Both the position numbers and the translations under genes were made by a program. Positions 55,063 through 63,466 of a DNA stretch of 64,000 nt are shown one piece after another. Positions within the stretch are counted from its first letter, which is position 1. Each line of letters starts with the position of its first letter. The notes under the pieces were generated by a model, which saw only the letters and a list, made by a program, of their open reading frames with translations, was not told where the DNA came from and made no database searches. Origin of the DNA: Eubacteriales bacterium (GTDB lineage Bacteria; Bacillota; Clostridia; Peptostreptococcales; Anaerovoracaceae); NCBI GenBank assembly GCA_028872475.1, contig JAQYMQ010000014.1, positions 1-64,000 on the forward strand, in the 5' to 3' direction.

Positions 55063-57333
55063 ATGAAAAAACTATATATTAAAACTTTAGTAGCTTCGAC
55101 CATTTTTTCTTTAGTCACGGGACTTGTCCACACACCAGCTTTAGCTGTTTCCGGAGAAGAAGTAGCCGCTGATGGGCTTTATACCGGTAATTGCAGAGTT
55201 GAAAATACAACAACTGATAATTGGCGTAGCTATAACATGGAGCTAAGATTAACAGTCACAGACGGTAAAATTGTAAAAGTTGAAGGCATTGGTGAAAAGG
55301 GAATGGATCCAGCAAATGAAGTCTATATCAACGTTACGACTGATGCTATCAAAAACTTACTGCGAGATAAAAAAGCAACTTTAAAAAACATAGAAGCTCT
55401 CGATGGCTTTAGCCATGCAACTTGTACATTTAATGCAACTAAGAAAACAGCTATTGAATTAATAAAAAACGCAAAGCCAAAGAAAGATGAATCAAACAAG
55501 CTTATTTATGGCAAGCTAAACTTATCTTATGCAGATTTTTATTATGGCGAAATCAATCAACCTGTTAATAAAATTACAGAAATGCAGCTAGACACTGACG
55601 ATAAAGCAAAATCTTTAAGAAAAGATGGAATGTATGATTCTGTAACAAGTGCTACAAAAAATAAGTACAAGACATTCTTCCCTACAACATATAATCAAGA
55701 AGCTCTTAATGGTGATGGGCTGATACTAGGTGTTAAGGATGTAAATGTTGCAATAAGCAAGCCTCTTTATGACGATGTAAAAGATGCCATTGCAAATGGT
55801 AAAACTTGCAACAACCCATTATTCAAGATGGTAAAAACAATGCGCATCAATGAAGATACTACTCCACCTGCTGAATATAAAATGATTAACGGAGATGGAA
55901 CTCTTAGTGAAACGATTGGTAACTGCACAACAATCAATGATGCTGATATCAATATTTCAACTGAAAGCAGATACGGTCACTACCAGATAGATATTCACTC
56001 AGATATCCTACCGAAAGCCGATGAACTTGACGGTGTAGTAATCAAAACATCTGATGGCAACTACTACGGAATGGAACATCTTGAAAATCTTTGGGTAAAA
56101 ACTGGTGAAATTTCATTTGCGGTAAAAGATGGATTTATAGAACCTCACGGGAATAAGGTAGATTATTTAAGACATAAAAATCTTGAAGGCAAAACAATTA
56201 CAGAAATAAAATACCTTGTAAGAGGCAAGGATGATATATTATTTAACACATCATTAAAGTGTAAAACTCTTGTCGGAAAAGAGTTCTCTGTAAAAATCGC
56301 AGATGCCGTTTTCGAAAATAATGTAAATCTACCAATAACAATAAATGCTCCTGCTGGTAGCAACTATAAGTTAGCACAAGTAAGAAAAGGTAGAACTACT
56401 CTAGAAAAAAATGTAGATTACAAAGAAGAATCTAATGCAATTGTTATCATAGATACAGCTAAGACAGGCGTAGGTGCTTATACTGCAGTTTTCACAGATA
56501 ACGAAATGGCTGATCTAAGAGCACAATTTATTCTAAAATCTAATCATCAAGATGGAGATATAAAAATTGAAGACAATAAACTTGTATTACCTGAAAACCT
56601 TGATATAGAAAAATATTATGCTAGTATCAAGCAGGTAAAAATTGATGGTACACCTGTAAGAGGAATGAACGTAGCAAAAGCAGTCTTTGGAGATAACGGC
56701 AAAGCTAATTTTGACGCAGAAGTTAATTTCAAAGGACAATTAAAAAAACTATTTACAAAAGGCGATAACGCTGAATATAATATCGAATTAGTTTCTGTAG
56801 GCTATCCTAGCGTTACTGGCAAACTAGTTAAAAAGGCTGAAACTCCAGACGAACCTGGCAACAACAATCCTTCAGTTCCAAACGAACCTGAAAATAATAA
56901 TCCAGGGGCTAACAACAATCAAAATAACCAAAACAACAATAACATAAAACCTTTATCAATAACAAAAAATACAGCAAATATAACTTGGATTAGAGGTTCA
57001 AAAGTTCCAACAATCATTGCTAGCGGAGATGCTGAACAATTAAAAGAAGTCCTATTTGACGGCAAAACTGTAGGCAGAAAAAATTACACAGTCGTTTCTG
57101 GAAGCACAGAACTTACATTTAACGCAGATTGGCTAGCTAAACAAAGCAGCGGAAAACATACAGTTAGCTTCGTTTATAAAGACGGATCTAAAATATCAAC
57201 AACTTTAACTATCGCAAATAAAACAAAAGGTGTTAATACCTCTGATATAAGCGATATGACTTTACTAGTTTTTGCAGCTTTAATATCACTAGCAGTATTT
57301 CAAGTTACAAAAACACACTTAAGCAAAAAGTAA
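55063..57333 (+). CDS. Surface protein with an FMN_bind-like domain, Tp47-like domain and X2-like domain
   Basis: A 756-residue exported protein with a signal peptide (cleavage near ALA-VS). An N-terminal FMN-binding-like module ends in DGFSHATCTFNATKKTAI, where the ApbE motif has His in place of Gly. A second half-module follows. The middle (YGHYQIDIHSDILPKADEL; YYGMEHLENLWVKTGEIS; GFIEPHGNKVDYLRHKNLEG; TITEIKYLV) resembles the domain C/a region of the Treponema Tp47 family. A Pro/Asn-rich linker, an X2-like Ig domain and a C-terminal transmembrane helix without LPXTG complete it. Inferred to be an anchored surface redox or binding protein. The penicillin-binding history of Tp47 does not show activity here. 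Confidence 0.6.
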   Translation: MKKLYIKTLVASTIFSLVTGLVHTPALAVSGEEVAADGLYTGNCRVENTTTDNWRSYNMELRLTVTDGKIVKVEGIGEKGMDPANEVYINVTTDAIKNLLRDKKATLKNIEALDGFSHATCTFNATKKTAIELIKNAKPKKDESNKLIYGKLNLSYADFYYGEINQPVNKITEMQLDTDDKAKSLRKDGMYDSVTSATKNKYKTFFPTTYNQEALNGDGLILGVKDVNVAISKPLYDDVKDAIANGKTCNNPLFKMVKTMRINEDTTPPAEYKMINGDGTLSETIGNCTTINDADINISTESRYGHYQIDIHSDILPKADELDGVVIKTSDGNYYGMEHLENLWVKTGEISFAVKDGFIEPHGNKVDYLRHKNLEGKTITEIKYLVRGKDDILFNTSLKCKTLVGKEFSVKIADAVFENNVNLPITINAPAGSNYKLAQVRKGRTTLEKNVDYKEESNAIVIIDTAKTGVGAYTAVFTDNEMADLRAQFILKSNHQDGDIKIEDNKLVLPENLDIEKYYASIKQVKIDGTPVRGMNVAKAVFGDNGKANFDAEVNFKGQLKKLFTKGDNAEYNIELVSVGYPSVTGKLVKKAETPDEPGNNNPSVPNEPENNNPGANNNQNNQNNNNIKPLSITKNTANITWIRGSKVPTIIASGDAEQLKEVLFDGKTVGRKNYTVVSGSTELTFNADWLAKQSSGKHTVSFVYKDGSKISTTLTIANKTKGVNTSDISDMTLLVFAALISLAVFQVTKTHLSKK

Positions 57334-57362
57334 TTAATAAAATAATTAATACATAAGCAAAA

Positions 57363-57420
57363 AAGGCGTCCCTCACTCTCACCATTTAAGGCTACAAAAG
57401 AACGAGGAACGTCTTTTTTT
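57363..57420 (+). terminator. Terminator of the FMN/Tp47-like gene
   Basis: AAGGCGTCCCTC (57363-57374) pairs with GAGGAACGTCTT (57404-57415) with one mismatch and one wobble, followed by a long T-run. Confidence 0.7.
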
Positions 57421-57464
57421 ATTTCTTTTTACAAGTTTGAAGTACCCTACAGATTCTTCACCTA

Positions 57465-57557
57465 TTATTTTCTTCGCAAATTTCTCATACTTAATACTAG
57501 CGCAATTGTTGATAGCACAAACGATGTGTCCGCTAAACATGTTGTTATATAATTCAT
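57465..57557 (-). CDS. Possible small hydrophobic peptide (30 aa)
   Basis: A minus-strand ORF with one hydrophobic helix (TSFVLSTIALVLSM) and a basic end (RNLRRK). There is no clear ribosome binding site, and an ACAAGTATT/AATACTTGT inverted repeat lies upstream. The shape recalls small membrane toxins, but no family match can be claimed. Confidence 0.25.
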   Translation of the reverse strand: MNYITTCLADTSFVLSTIALVLSMRNLRRK

Positions 57558-57775
57558 AGTTTCACTTTAAAACAAGTATTACTAAAAGATTTTTAGATTT
57601 GCTATAACTTTCTTGTTATTTTTTTAATACTTGTCTTGTCTCCTTTCTTAGCTTTTGTAATATTTATACACATATATTCAATAATAAAGAACAGATAATA
57701 GTCGATTCTATATCAGAAAAATTCAATTTAAAAACATAAATGGCTACAAAAAGGCTACATTTTATATTTTTTAAA
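57558..57775. other. Intergenic region, no gene seen
   Basis: AT-rich sequence with an inverted repeat (ACAAGTATT near 57573 and AATACTTGT near 57626) and tandem GGCTACA words near 57742 and 57753 that also occur once at 57391. Nothing coding is seen. Confidence 0.4.
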
Positions 57776-57802
57776 TTAAAAACCGTTGAAATTTCAACGG
57801 TT
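57776..57802 (-). terminator. Perfect-palindrome terminator after the tRNA-Ser 3' copy
   Basis: AACCGTTGAAATTTCAACGGTT (57781-57802 region; 22-bp palindrome) followed by U residues on the minus strand. Confidence 0.65.
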
Positions 57803-58015
57803 CAATGGCGGAGGACAACGTTCGATTGCCTTTGGCATTCTCTCTCCTCCGTTCAGCATTAGCTTTTTGACATCTTATTCTATTATATGCTTCTCTTCGC
57901 TGTCCTATTTTCCAATGCAATCATAGATTGCGTAAAATAGGCACGGAACTCTTCTCGTCCCGTATCTTTGAACTAAAAAACAGCACTTTACAGCGCTGTT
58001 CAATGGCGGAGGACA
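57801..58015. mobile_element. Att-like 17-bp direct repeats bracketing a 181-bp relic at tRNA-Ser
   Basis: TTCAATGGCGGAGGACA occurs at 57801-57817 and again at 57999-58015, where it is the 3' end of tRNA-Ser. The DNA between holds no intact gene; a 27-codon fragment and a 14-codon ORF with an AGGAGG site are visible on the minus strand. Each copy is followed by a terminator hairpin. It looks like the scar of an element once integrated in the tRNA. Confidence 0.4.
57974..58000 (-). terminator. Terminator of tRNA-Ser
   Basis: AACAGC (58000-57995 on the minus strand) pairs with GCTGTT (57984-57979), with a U-rich tail. Confidence 0.7.
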
Positions 58016-58091
58016 CGGGACTCGAACCCGCGGGGCTGTTACACCTTACTCGCTTTCCAGGCGAGCTCCTTAGCCACTCGGTCAATCCTCC
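58004..58091 (-). tRNA. tRNA-Ser(GGA)
   Basis: An 88-nt cloverleaf with encoded CCA (58006-58004). Acceptor GGAGGAT pairs with GTCCTCC. The anticodon arm is CTCGC-CTGGAAA-GCGAG; anticodon GGA (58058-58056) reads UCC/UCU. A long type II variable arm and the GGTTCGAGTCC T-arm are typical of serine tRNAs. Discriminator G73. Confidence 0.97.
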
Positions 58092-58290
58092 AAACTAAAT
58101 TCATTTAAATTTATTAAAATAATCCTATAAAATCTAATTTATATATTCATACAACAGTTAACAGAGTAACATATTAGAAAGAAACCTGCAATATGTCACT
58201 CTTAAAACTATGTATTTACTACATATTCGTCACCTATTGAACACATATGCCTAATACAAAAATATCTCTTAAGTTATTATAATAGAATTA

Positions 58291-58929
58291 TTATTTCAAT
58301 ATACCTGCTATAGCATAAAGCATCGACAATCCCATAATAATACCAAATGGTTTACGATGTTTATCTATAAAACTCTTTAAACTGCTACCTAATAATCCCC
58401 ATGCCGATGAAGCGACAATCATTATTGCAGTATAAATAACACCTACGATAAACATAGTCCAAGTATCTGCCGTCTTATCCATTACATAGACAGCATATAA
58501 GCTTAAACAGGTAATCCAACTCTTGACATTCAATGTCTGTAAAATAACAGCAGACATATATCCAAAATTATTGTTCGTTTGATTATCTCGCTTCTCTATT
58601 ACATCAGTATTATTATCATCTTTTACTACATTATCCTTATCCTGTTTCCAGCCGCTTATCGCCATAACATATCCAAGATACAGCATATATAATACGCCAA
58701 ACCACTTCAAATACACAATAGCAACCGGGATATAAGATTCTAATACTACATTCAAAAACCCACATAGCATCACTTTAATAAAAAATGTAACTGTACTAGC
58801 TATTAAAAATTTTCTAGTTCCCAAAAACCCATAATTAGCCCCTATGAACAACATCGTTAAGTTGTTAGGTCCCGGCGTAATCATAGTTACTACCATATAC
58901 GTCAATATCGATCCCGTTAAAATTTCCAT
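58291..58929 (-). CDS. LysE/RhtB-family amino-acid exporter
   Basis: A 212-residue membrane protein with MITPGPNNLTMLFIGANYGF, the conserved LysE start, six hydrophobic segments and a hydrophilic, Asp/Asn-rich cytoplasmic loop in the middle. Exports basic or neutral amino acids, or related metabolites; substrate unknown. GGAGG is before the ATG. Confidence 0.88.
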   Translation of the reverse strand: MEILTGSILTYMVVTMITPGPNNLTMLFIGANYGFLGTRKFLIASTVTFFIKVMLCGFLNVVLESYIPVAIVYLKWFGVLYMLYLGYVMAISGWKQDKDNVVKDDNNTDVIEKRDNQTNNNFGYMSAVILQTLNVKSWITCLSLYAVYVMDKTADTWTMFIVGVIYTAIMIVASSAWGLLGSSLKSFIDKHRKPFGIIMGLSMLYAIAGILK

Positions 58930-58974
58930 ATTACCTCCAGTCTATTTTCTTTTTGCCAAATCTATTATCAACTT

Positions 58975-59820
58975 TTACACAAGCTGCGCCTTTACTACCC
59001 TGTCATCGTCAGCAAGATCTTTGGAAATCTCAACGTTGGCATATCTACCGTCAGCCTTAAATATTTCTGCTACATCTTTACCTTGATCATAACCTACTTC
59101 AAATACTAGCCAGCCATCCTTTTTTAAATATGAAACAGCTTCATCTACTATCTTTCTATAAAAATCCAAACCATCTTCGCCTCCATCAAGCGCATCAATA
59201 GGATCGAATTCTCTAACTTCTATATCCAGCGTAGGAATCTCACCTCTTCTAACATAAGGCGGATTAGAAATTATCAAATCAAACTTTTTCTTAATCGCTG
59301 AAAACAAATCGCTTTCCTTAATTTCCAGCTTAACATCATTCAACTTTGCGTTTTCTACTGTAAGTGCAATAGCATCCTTACTCTTATCGCAAGAAGTAAC
59401 TTTCTTCAATTTCTTTTCTGCAGGAGTAAGTTTAGCTATCGAAATCCCAATAATCCCCGATCCACAGCATAGATCAAGAACACTAGCCTTTTTAGGCATT
59501 ATATTAATAGCTTCTTCTACTACAACTTCTGTATCCATTCTTGGTATAAGCACATTTTCTCTAACGATAATAGGCAAACCCATAAATTCAACTTTTCCGA
59601 GAATATGCTGTAACGGCTTTCTAGTCGCCCTCTCTTGAATCAATTGAAAAAATCCCTCAATTTCTTTGTCATTAGCTTCCTTGGACCAACGCACAAAAAA
59701 TTCAGTTCTTCCAATCTTTTTCATAAAACAATACAGTTGTTCAGCTTCACCTTTGGCATTCTCTATCCCTGCATCATTAAGCTGTCTTATGCCCATATTA
59801 AGCATATCTGAAACTCTCAT
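58975..59820 (-). CDS. prmC: Release factor glutamine methyltransferase PrmC
   Basis: A 281-residue SAM-dependent enzyme that methylates the GGQ glutamine of RF1/RF2. HILGKVEFMGLPIIV, SAM loop VLDLCCGSGIIGISIAK, and the catalytic DLIISNPPYVRRGEI are present. AGGAGA precedes the ATG. It follows rho by 125 nt; prfA and rpmE, usually between or next to them, are missing. Confidence 0.94.
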   Translation of the reverse strand: MRVSDMLNMGIRQLNDAGIENAKGEAEQLYCFMKKIGRTEFFVRWSKEANDKEIEGFFQLIQERATRKPLQHILGKVEFMGLPIIVRENVLIPRMDTEVVVEEAINIMPKKASVLDLCCGSGIIGISIAKLTPAEKKLKKVTSCDKSKDAIALTVENAKLNDVKLEIKESDLFSAIKKKFDLIISNPPYVRRGEIPTLDIEVREFDPIDALDGGEDGLDFYRKIVDEAVSYLKKDGWLVFEVGYDQGKDVAEIFKADGRYANVEISKDLADDDRVVKAQLV

Positions 59821-59945
59821 ATCTATCTCCTACACTTAAAATCATCTAATTATCTAATAACTCAAATATACTCTTATCAAATATCAAATTTTTGACAAAA
59901 TTATACATAACACTCATCTACAGATAACTTATCTCCATTGGATGT

Positions 59946-61439
59946 TTAGCCTAGTTTAATCTTGTCAATAATCCTTATAAACTCCTCATTATTCTCAGTC
60001 ATCGCAATGCCGTCAATAATTGATTCCGCAACATTCTGCACGCTTTTTTCTGATAGTGCCTTACGCATAATCCAAGTAGCTTTTAATTCATCACTACTTA
60101 AAAGCAAGTCTTCCCTTCTAGTTCCTGACTTATTTAAATCAATCGCTGGGAATATACGTTTTTCAGAAAGAGATCTGTCAAGATGCAATTCCATATTGCC
60201 TGTACCCTTAAATTCCTCATAAATCATATCATCCATACGACTTCCCGTATCCACAAGCGCTGTCGCAAGAATCGTAATGCTTCCACCCTCTTCAATATTT
60301 CTCGCTGCACCAAAGAATTTCTTAGGTTTGTATAATGACGCAGGATCAAGACCTCCAGTCAAGGTCTTTCCAGATGATGGCACAACCAAGTTATAGGCTC
60401 TTGCCAAACGTGTAAGGCTGTCCATCAAAACAATTACATCTTTTCCGTGTTCTGCAAGCCTTTTCGCTCTTTCCAAAACCATCTCTGCAACCTTTACATG
60501 ATGTGAAGGCTGTTCATCAAATGTAGAATAAATAACTTCCCCATTTCCTTGCAAAGATCTCTTCATGTCCGTAACTTCTTCAGGTCTTTCATCTATAAGC
60601 AAAACAATTAACTCTGCCTGAGGATATTTCTTTTCAATACTTCTAGCAATATTTTTCATTAAAACTGTTTTGCCAGCCTTTGGCTGTGCAACAATAAGTC
60701 CTCTTTGCCCAAACCCTAGCGGTGCAACCAAATCCATAACCCTAAGCGAAACGTCTCTACCATTTTCAAGCTTTATTCTTCTATCTGGGAAAATAGGTGT
60801 CAATCTATCAAAATCTATTCGCATTTTTGCTCTGCTGATTTCTTCACCATTTATCTCTTCGATACGAAGCAAAGCACCAAATTTCTCATTGCCCTTTGGA
60901 TTTCTCGCAAAGCCTTTTACCTTATCTCCAGTTTTTAGATTAAACCGTCTAATTTGACTATTAGCTACATAGACATCTTCACTACTTGTAAGAAAGTTAT
61001 CAAATCTCAAGAAACCAAAACCGCCATCAGCAATATCCAAGATGCCTTCAATCTTCTTTGCATTAGAAAAGTCATCCCCTGCCATTTCACTTGACTGTAT
61101 CTGGTTCGTAAAATTTACTTCTTCAGAAAGCTCTTCTTTTTTTGTCCTAAAATCAAAATACCTTATTGATTTTTTAGGAGCCTCAAATGTCGCAACATCA
61201 ACTTTATTGCTCACATCCATCGCTTCTGTCATTTCTTGCAAATTGTCATTATCTACTAAAGATAATTCTTCACCAAAAATAATAGAAAGCTGATTAAGTT
61301 TCTTCTCTGGCGGAATTGCACTACCATTTTCCCATTTTTTAATAGCAGTCATAGTCTTATATCCAAGTTTCTCGGATAATTCTTCCTGCGTGATTCCCAT
61401 ATTTACTCTTAATTCTTTTATTTTTTCTGATAACTTCAT
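59946..61439 (-). CDS. rho: Transcription termination factor Rho with an N-terminal XRE (Cro/CI) helix-turn-helix domain
   Basis: A 497-residue protein; ATG 61439 is chosen for GAGGA 5 nt upstream. Residues 1-56 ([20 protein letters not shown], then [20 protein letters not shown]) form a clear XRE/Cro-CI helix-turn-helix, in place of the usual Rho N-terminal helical (Rho_N) domain. A 70-residue linker follows, then the cold-shock-like RNA-binding domain (about 128-200; [19 protein letters not shown]). The motor is complete: Walker A QPKAGKT (252-258; usual PPKAGKT), Walker [30 protein letters not shown], the Q-loop [16 protein letters not shown] and the Arg motif VDTGSRMDD. The fusion is in frame with one start and no internal stop. 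Lies before prmC. Confidence 0.93.
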   Translation of the reverse strand: MKLSEKIKELRVNMGITQEELSEKLGYKTMTAIKKWENGSAIPPEKKLNQLSIIFGEELSLVDNDNLQEMTEAMDVSNKVDVATFEAPKKSIRYFDFRTKKEELSEEVNFTNQIQSSEMAGDDFSNAKKIEGILDIADGGFGFLRFDNFLTSSEDVYVANSQIRRFNLKTGDKVKGFARNPKGNEKFGALLRIEEINGEEISRAKMRIDFDRLTPIFPDRRIKLENGRDVSLRVMDLVAPLGFGQRGLIVAQPKAGKTVLMKNIARSIEKKYPQAELIVLLIDERPEEVTDMKRSLQGNGEVIYSTFDEQPSHHVKVAEMVLERAKRLAEHGKDVIVLMDSLTRLARAYNLVVPSSGKTLTGGLDPASLYKPKKFFGAARNIEEGGSITILATALVDTGSRMDDMIYEEFKGTGNMELHLDRSLSEKRIFPAIDLNKSGTRREDLLLSSDELKATWIMRKALSEKSVQNVAESIIDGIAMTENNEEFIRIIDKIKLG

Positions 61440-61506
61440 AAGTTCCTCTTTTTCTTTCAAACCACTGAATCTTCAGCTTATCATCAACATTATATCAAAT
61501 ATTCTC

Positions 61507-61535
61507 TTGCATTTATAATAATCCCGCTTTATAAT
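61507..61535 (+). promoter_or_regulatory. Promoter of the ECF S-component gene
   Basis: TTGCAT (61507-61512), 17-nt spacer, TATAAT (61530-61535), about 50 nt before the ATG. Confidence 0.7.
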
Positions 61536-61585
61536 TCTAACGTATTGTATTGTATCTCAAAGAGAATGATAACAAGGAGAAAAAA

Positions 61586-62233
61586 ATGAATAACACAAAC
61601 AAAAAAACATCAGAATTGGTAATTATGGCGCTTTTTAGTGGCATCATAATCGTATTAGCCTTTACTCCATTTATTGGATACATACCTTTAGGCTTCACAC
61701 GAGCAACCATAGTACACATTCCTGTGATTATAGGTTCACTTATACTCGGTCCTAAAAAAGGAGCTGTTCTAGGTGGAGTTTTTGGGATGACTAGTCTAAT
61801 CAACAACACAATTAATCCTACTGTTACATCATTTGTATTCACACCATTTTATTCATTTGGTGAAATCAGTGGCGGCATTAGCAGTATAATCATCTGCTTC
61901 GTTCCAAGAATCTTAGTAGGTATTGTCCCTTACTATGTTTACAAACTAGTAAAAGGACGCTCAAATGAAATCTCAAGAACAAGAAACATTACCTCTCTTG
62001 CATGTGCAGGAGTTGCCGGATCTATGACTAACACTCTATTAGTTATGGGCTTAATTGGAACATTGTTTACAGAGGCTTATGCAACAGCACAGGGTCTTAC
62101 AAAAGAAGCAATTTACACTTTTATCTCAAGTGTAATAGCCATTAACGGAATCCCAGAAGCAATAGTTGCCGGGATAATAGTGATTGGAATCGGTCTTGCT
62201 TTTAGCAAAACAAAACTGGCATTTCATAAATAA
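61586..62233 (+). CDS. ECF transporter S component (substrate-binding membrane subunit)
   Basis: A 215-residue membrane protein with six hydrophobic segments: VIMALFSGIIIVLAFTPFIG, TRATIVHIPVIIGSLILGPK and GAVLGGVFGMTSLI are typical of ECF S components. It captures a vitamin or cofactor and works with a shared EcfA/EcfT module encoded elsewhere. Substrate not determined. AAGGAG is 6 nt before ATG 61586; a longer frame upstream is rejected. Confidence 0.85.
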   Translation: MNNTNKKTSELVIMALFSGIIIVLAFTPFIGYIPLGFTRATIVHIPVIIGSLILGPKKGAVLGGVFGMTSLINNTINPTVTSFVFTPFYSFGEISGGISSIIICFVPRILVGIVPYYVYKLVKGRSNEISRTRNITSLACAGVAGSMTNTLLVMGLIGTLFTEAYATAQGLTKEAIYTFISSVIAINGIPEAIVAGIIVIGIGLAFSKTKLAFHK

Positions 62234-62276
62234 ATAATACAATAATACAATATAAATACACATAAAATAATACTAT

Positions 62277-62320
62277 TTAAAAAATACAGGCATCGACTAT
62301 TAACCGATGTCTGTTTTTAA
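62277..62320 (+). terminator. Terminator of the ECF S-component gene
   Basis: ACAGGCATCG pairs with CGATGTCTGT around a loop, then TTTTT. Confidence 0.75.
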
Positions 62321-62332
62321 ATTATAAGTCTA

Positions 62333-62935
62333 TTATAGCTCATTTATTTTAAATGTAGCATATCCCTCATATAAGTAGCTATAATCTATGCCTTTCATAT
62401 AAACCTCACGGCTATCAACTTTATCAGTTAGTGCATCCTTCAAAAGATGCTTAATCTCTATATCTTTTATTGGACTTCTTTCCATCGCTAAAAGGTAATC
62501 TTCTTTATTTACTTTACTCCAGTCAACAACTTTGCATATTTCATTTTTTAAAATATGATCTAACCAGATTCTGGCACTGCGTCCATTTCCCTCTCTAAAA
62601 GGGTGAGCAATATTCATCTCAACATATTTCTCTATGATTTCATCAAAGCTTGACTGTGGCATTTTATCAATATTTTCAATAGCTGATTTCAAATACATTG
62701 CTGATGCAAAACGAAAGTTCCCTTTAGCAATATTTACTGTTCGAATTTTACCTGCAAAATCATATATATCTTCAAATAAATATTCATGAATCTTTTTTAA
62801 TGTAACAAACTTACCTGCATCCAGATTATCTATTAACCCAGTTTCAAATAATTGAATAGCTTTCTTTTTACTTATACGTTCTTCCTCCCTCGCAAGCTCT
62901 AAAGAGTTTGTACATCCTAATTTATTTTCAAGCAT
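62333..62935 (-). CDS. Fic family protein, class III type
   Basis: A 200-residue protein with the Fic motif [14 protein letters not shown], with catalytic His and Arg, and a C-terminal self-inhibition motif SYLYEGY (S-x3-E-G). In class III Fic enzymes this end blocks ATP until the protein is modified; the enzyme AMPylates targets such as gyrase. The ATG at 62935 is preferred over a GTG 12 nt upstream. No antitoxin gene is adjacent. Convergent with the ECF S gene. Confidence 0.85.
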   Translation of the reverse strand: MLENKLGCTNSLELAREEERISKKKAIQLFETGLIDNLDAGKFVTLKKIHEYLFEDIYDFAGKIRTVNIAKGNFRFASAMYLKSAIENIDKMPQSSFDEIIEKYVEMNIAHPFREGNGRSARIWLDHILKNEICKVVDWSKVNKEDYLLAMERSPIKDIEIKHLLKDALTDKVDSREVYMKGIDYSYLYEGYATFKINEL

Positions 62936-63116
62936 ATCATCCCTCACCTTACTTAATTTTTTAGATAAATTCTCTATACATTATATCGTGAAACCATTAA
63001 ACTTCATAGCTAAATCAAGCATTATAATTAATAGATAGCTGTCATCAATAATCTGTTTTTTAAACGTAACATGCCTACTAGACTCTAATAGTTTTCTAAT
63101 TATTCATAGATACTTC

Positions 63117-63145
63117 TTGTTTTTATACAGATTTTAAACTAAAAT
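63117..63145 (+). promoter_or_regulatory. Promoter of the 55-aa microprotein gene
   Basis: TTGTTT (63117-63122), 17-nt spacer, TAAAAT (63140-63145). Confidence 0.5.
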
Positions 63146-63182
63146 AAATGTAAATATCTTCCATTTCACCCGAGGAGGTATT

Positions 63183-63350
63183 ATGAATAATAAGTATTAT
63201 AGTGATATTATAAACATCATTGACGGAAAAGAAGCTAGACGATTATGGTATAACCATCAACTATCGATGAAATACGAAGGTGGAGAATACGATCCCGCCA
63301 TAGATGATAGCTTTTGGTTAAGTAAGTATTTACAATGTATTTGTGACTAA
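63183..63350 (+). CDS. Microprotein of unknown function (55 aa)
   Basis: A 55-residue ORF with a strong GAGGAGG 4-5 nt before the ATG. Sequence starts [20 protein letters not shown]; it is rich in Tyr, Trp and Asp and ends CICD. No family is recognised. Its own promoter and a 116-nt gap before yedF suggest an independent gene. Confidence 0.55.
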   Translation: MNNKYYSDIINIIDGKEARRLWYNHQLSMKYEGGEYDPAIDDSFWLSKYLQCICD

Positions 63351-63466
63351 ATATATAATATATGCACTACCGACATAGATATTATTTTTTATAAGTGTAT
63401 AATTGGAATTGAAACAATAAATTAACTTAATTATAAAAATATATTTCGTTAAACAGGAGGAAAGAG

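Noticed and set aside
57794..57838. 14-codon ORF with AGGAGG in the tRNA-Ser scar
   Set aside because: Too short, and it reads through the duplicated tRNA end; the good ribosome binding site is probably chance or part of the tRNA copy.
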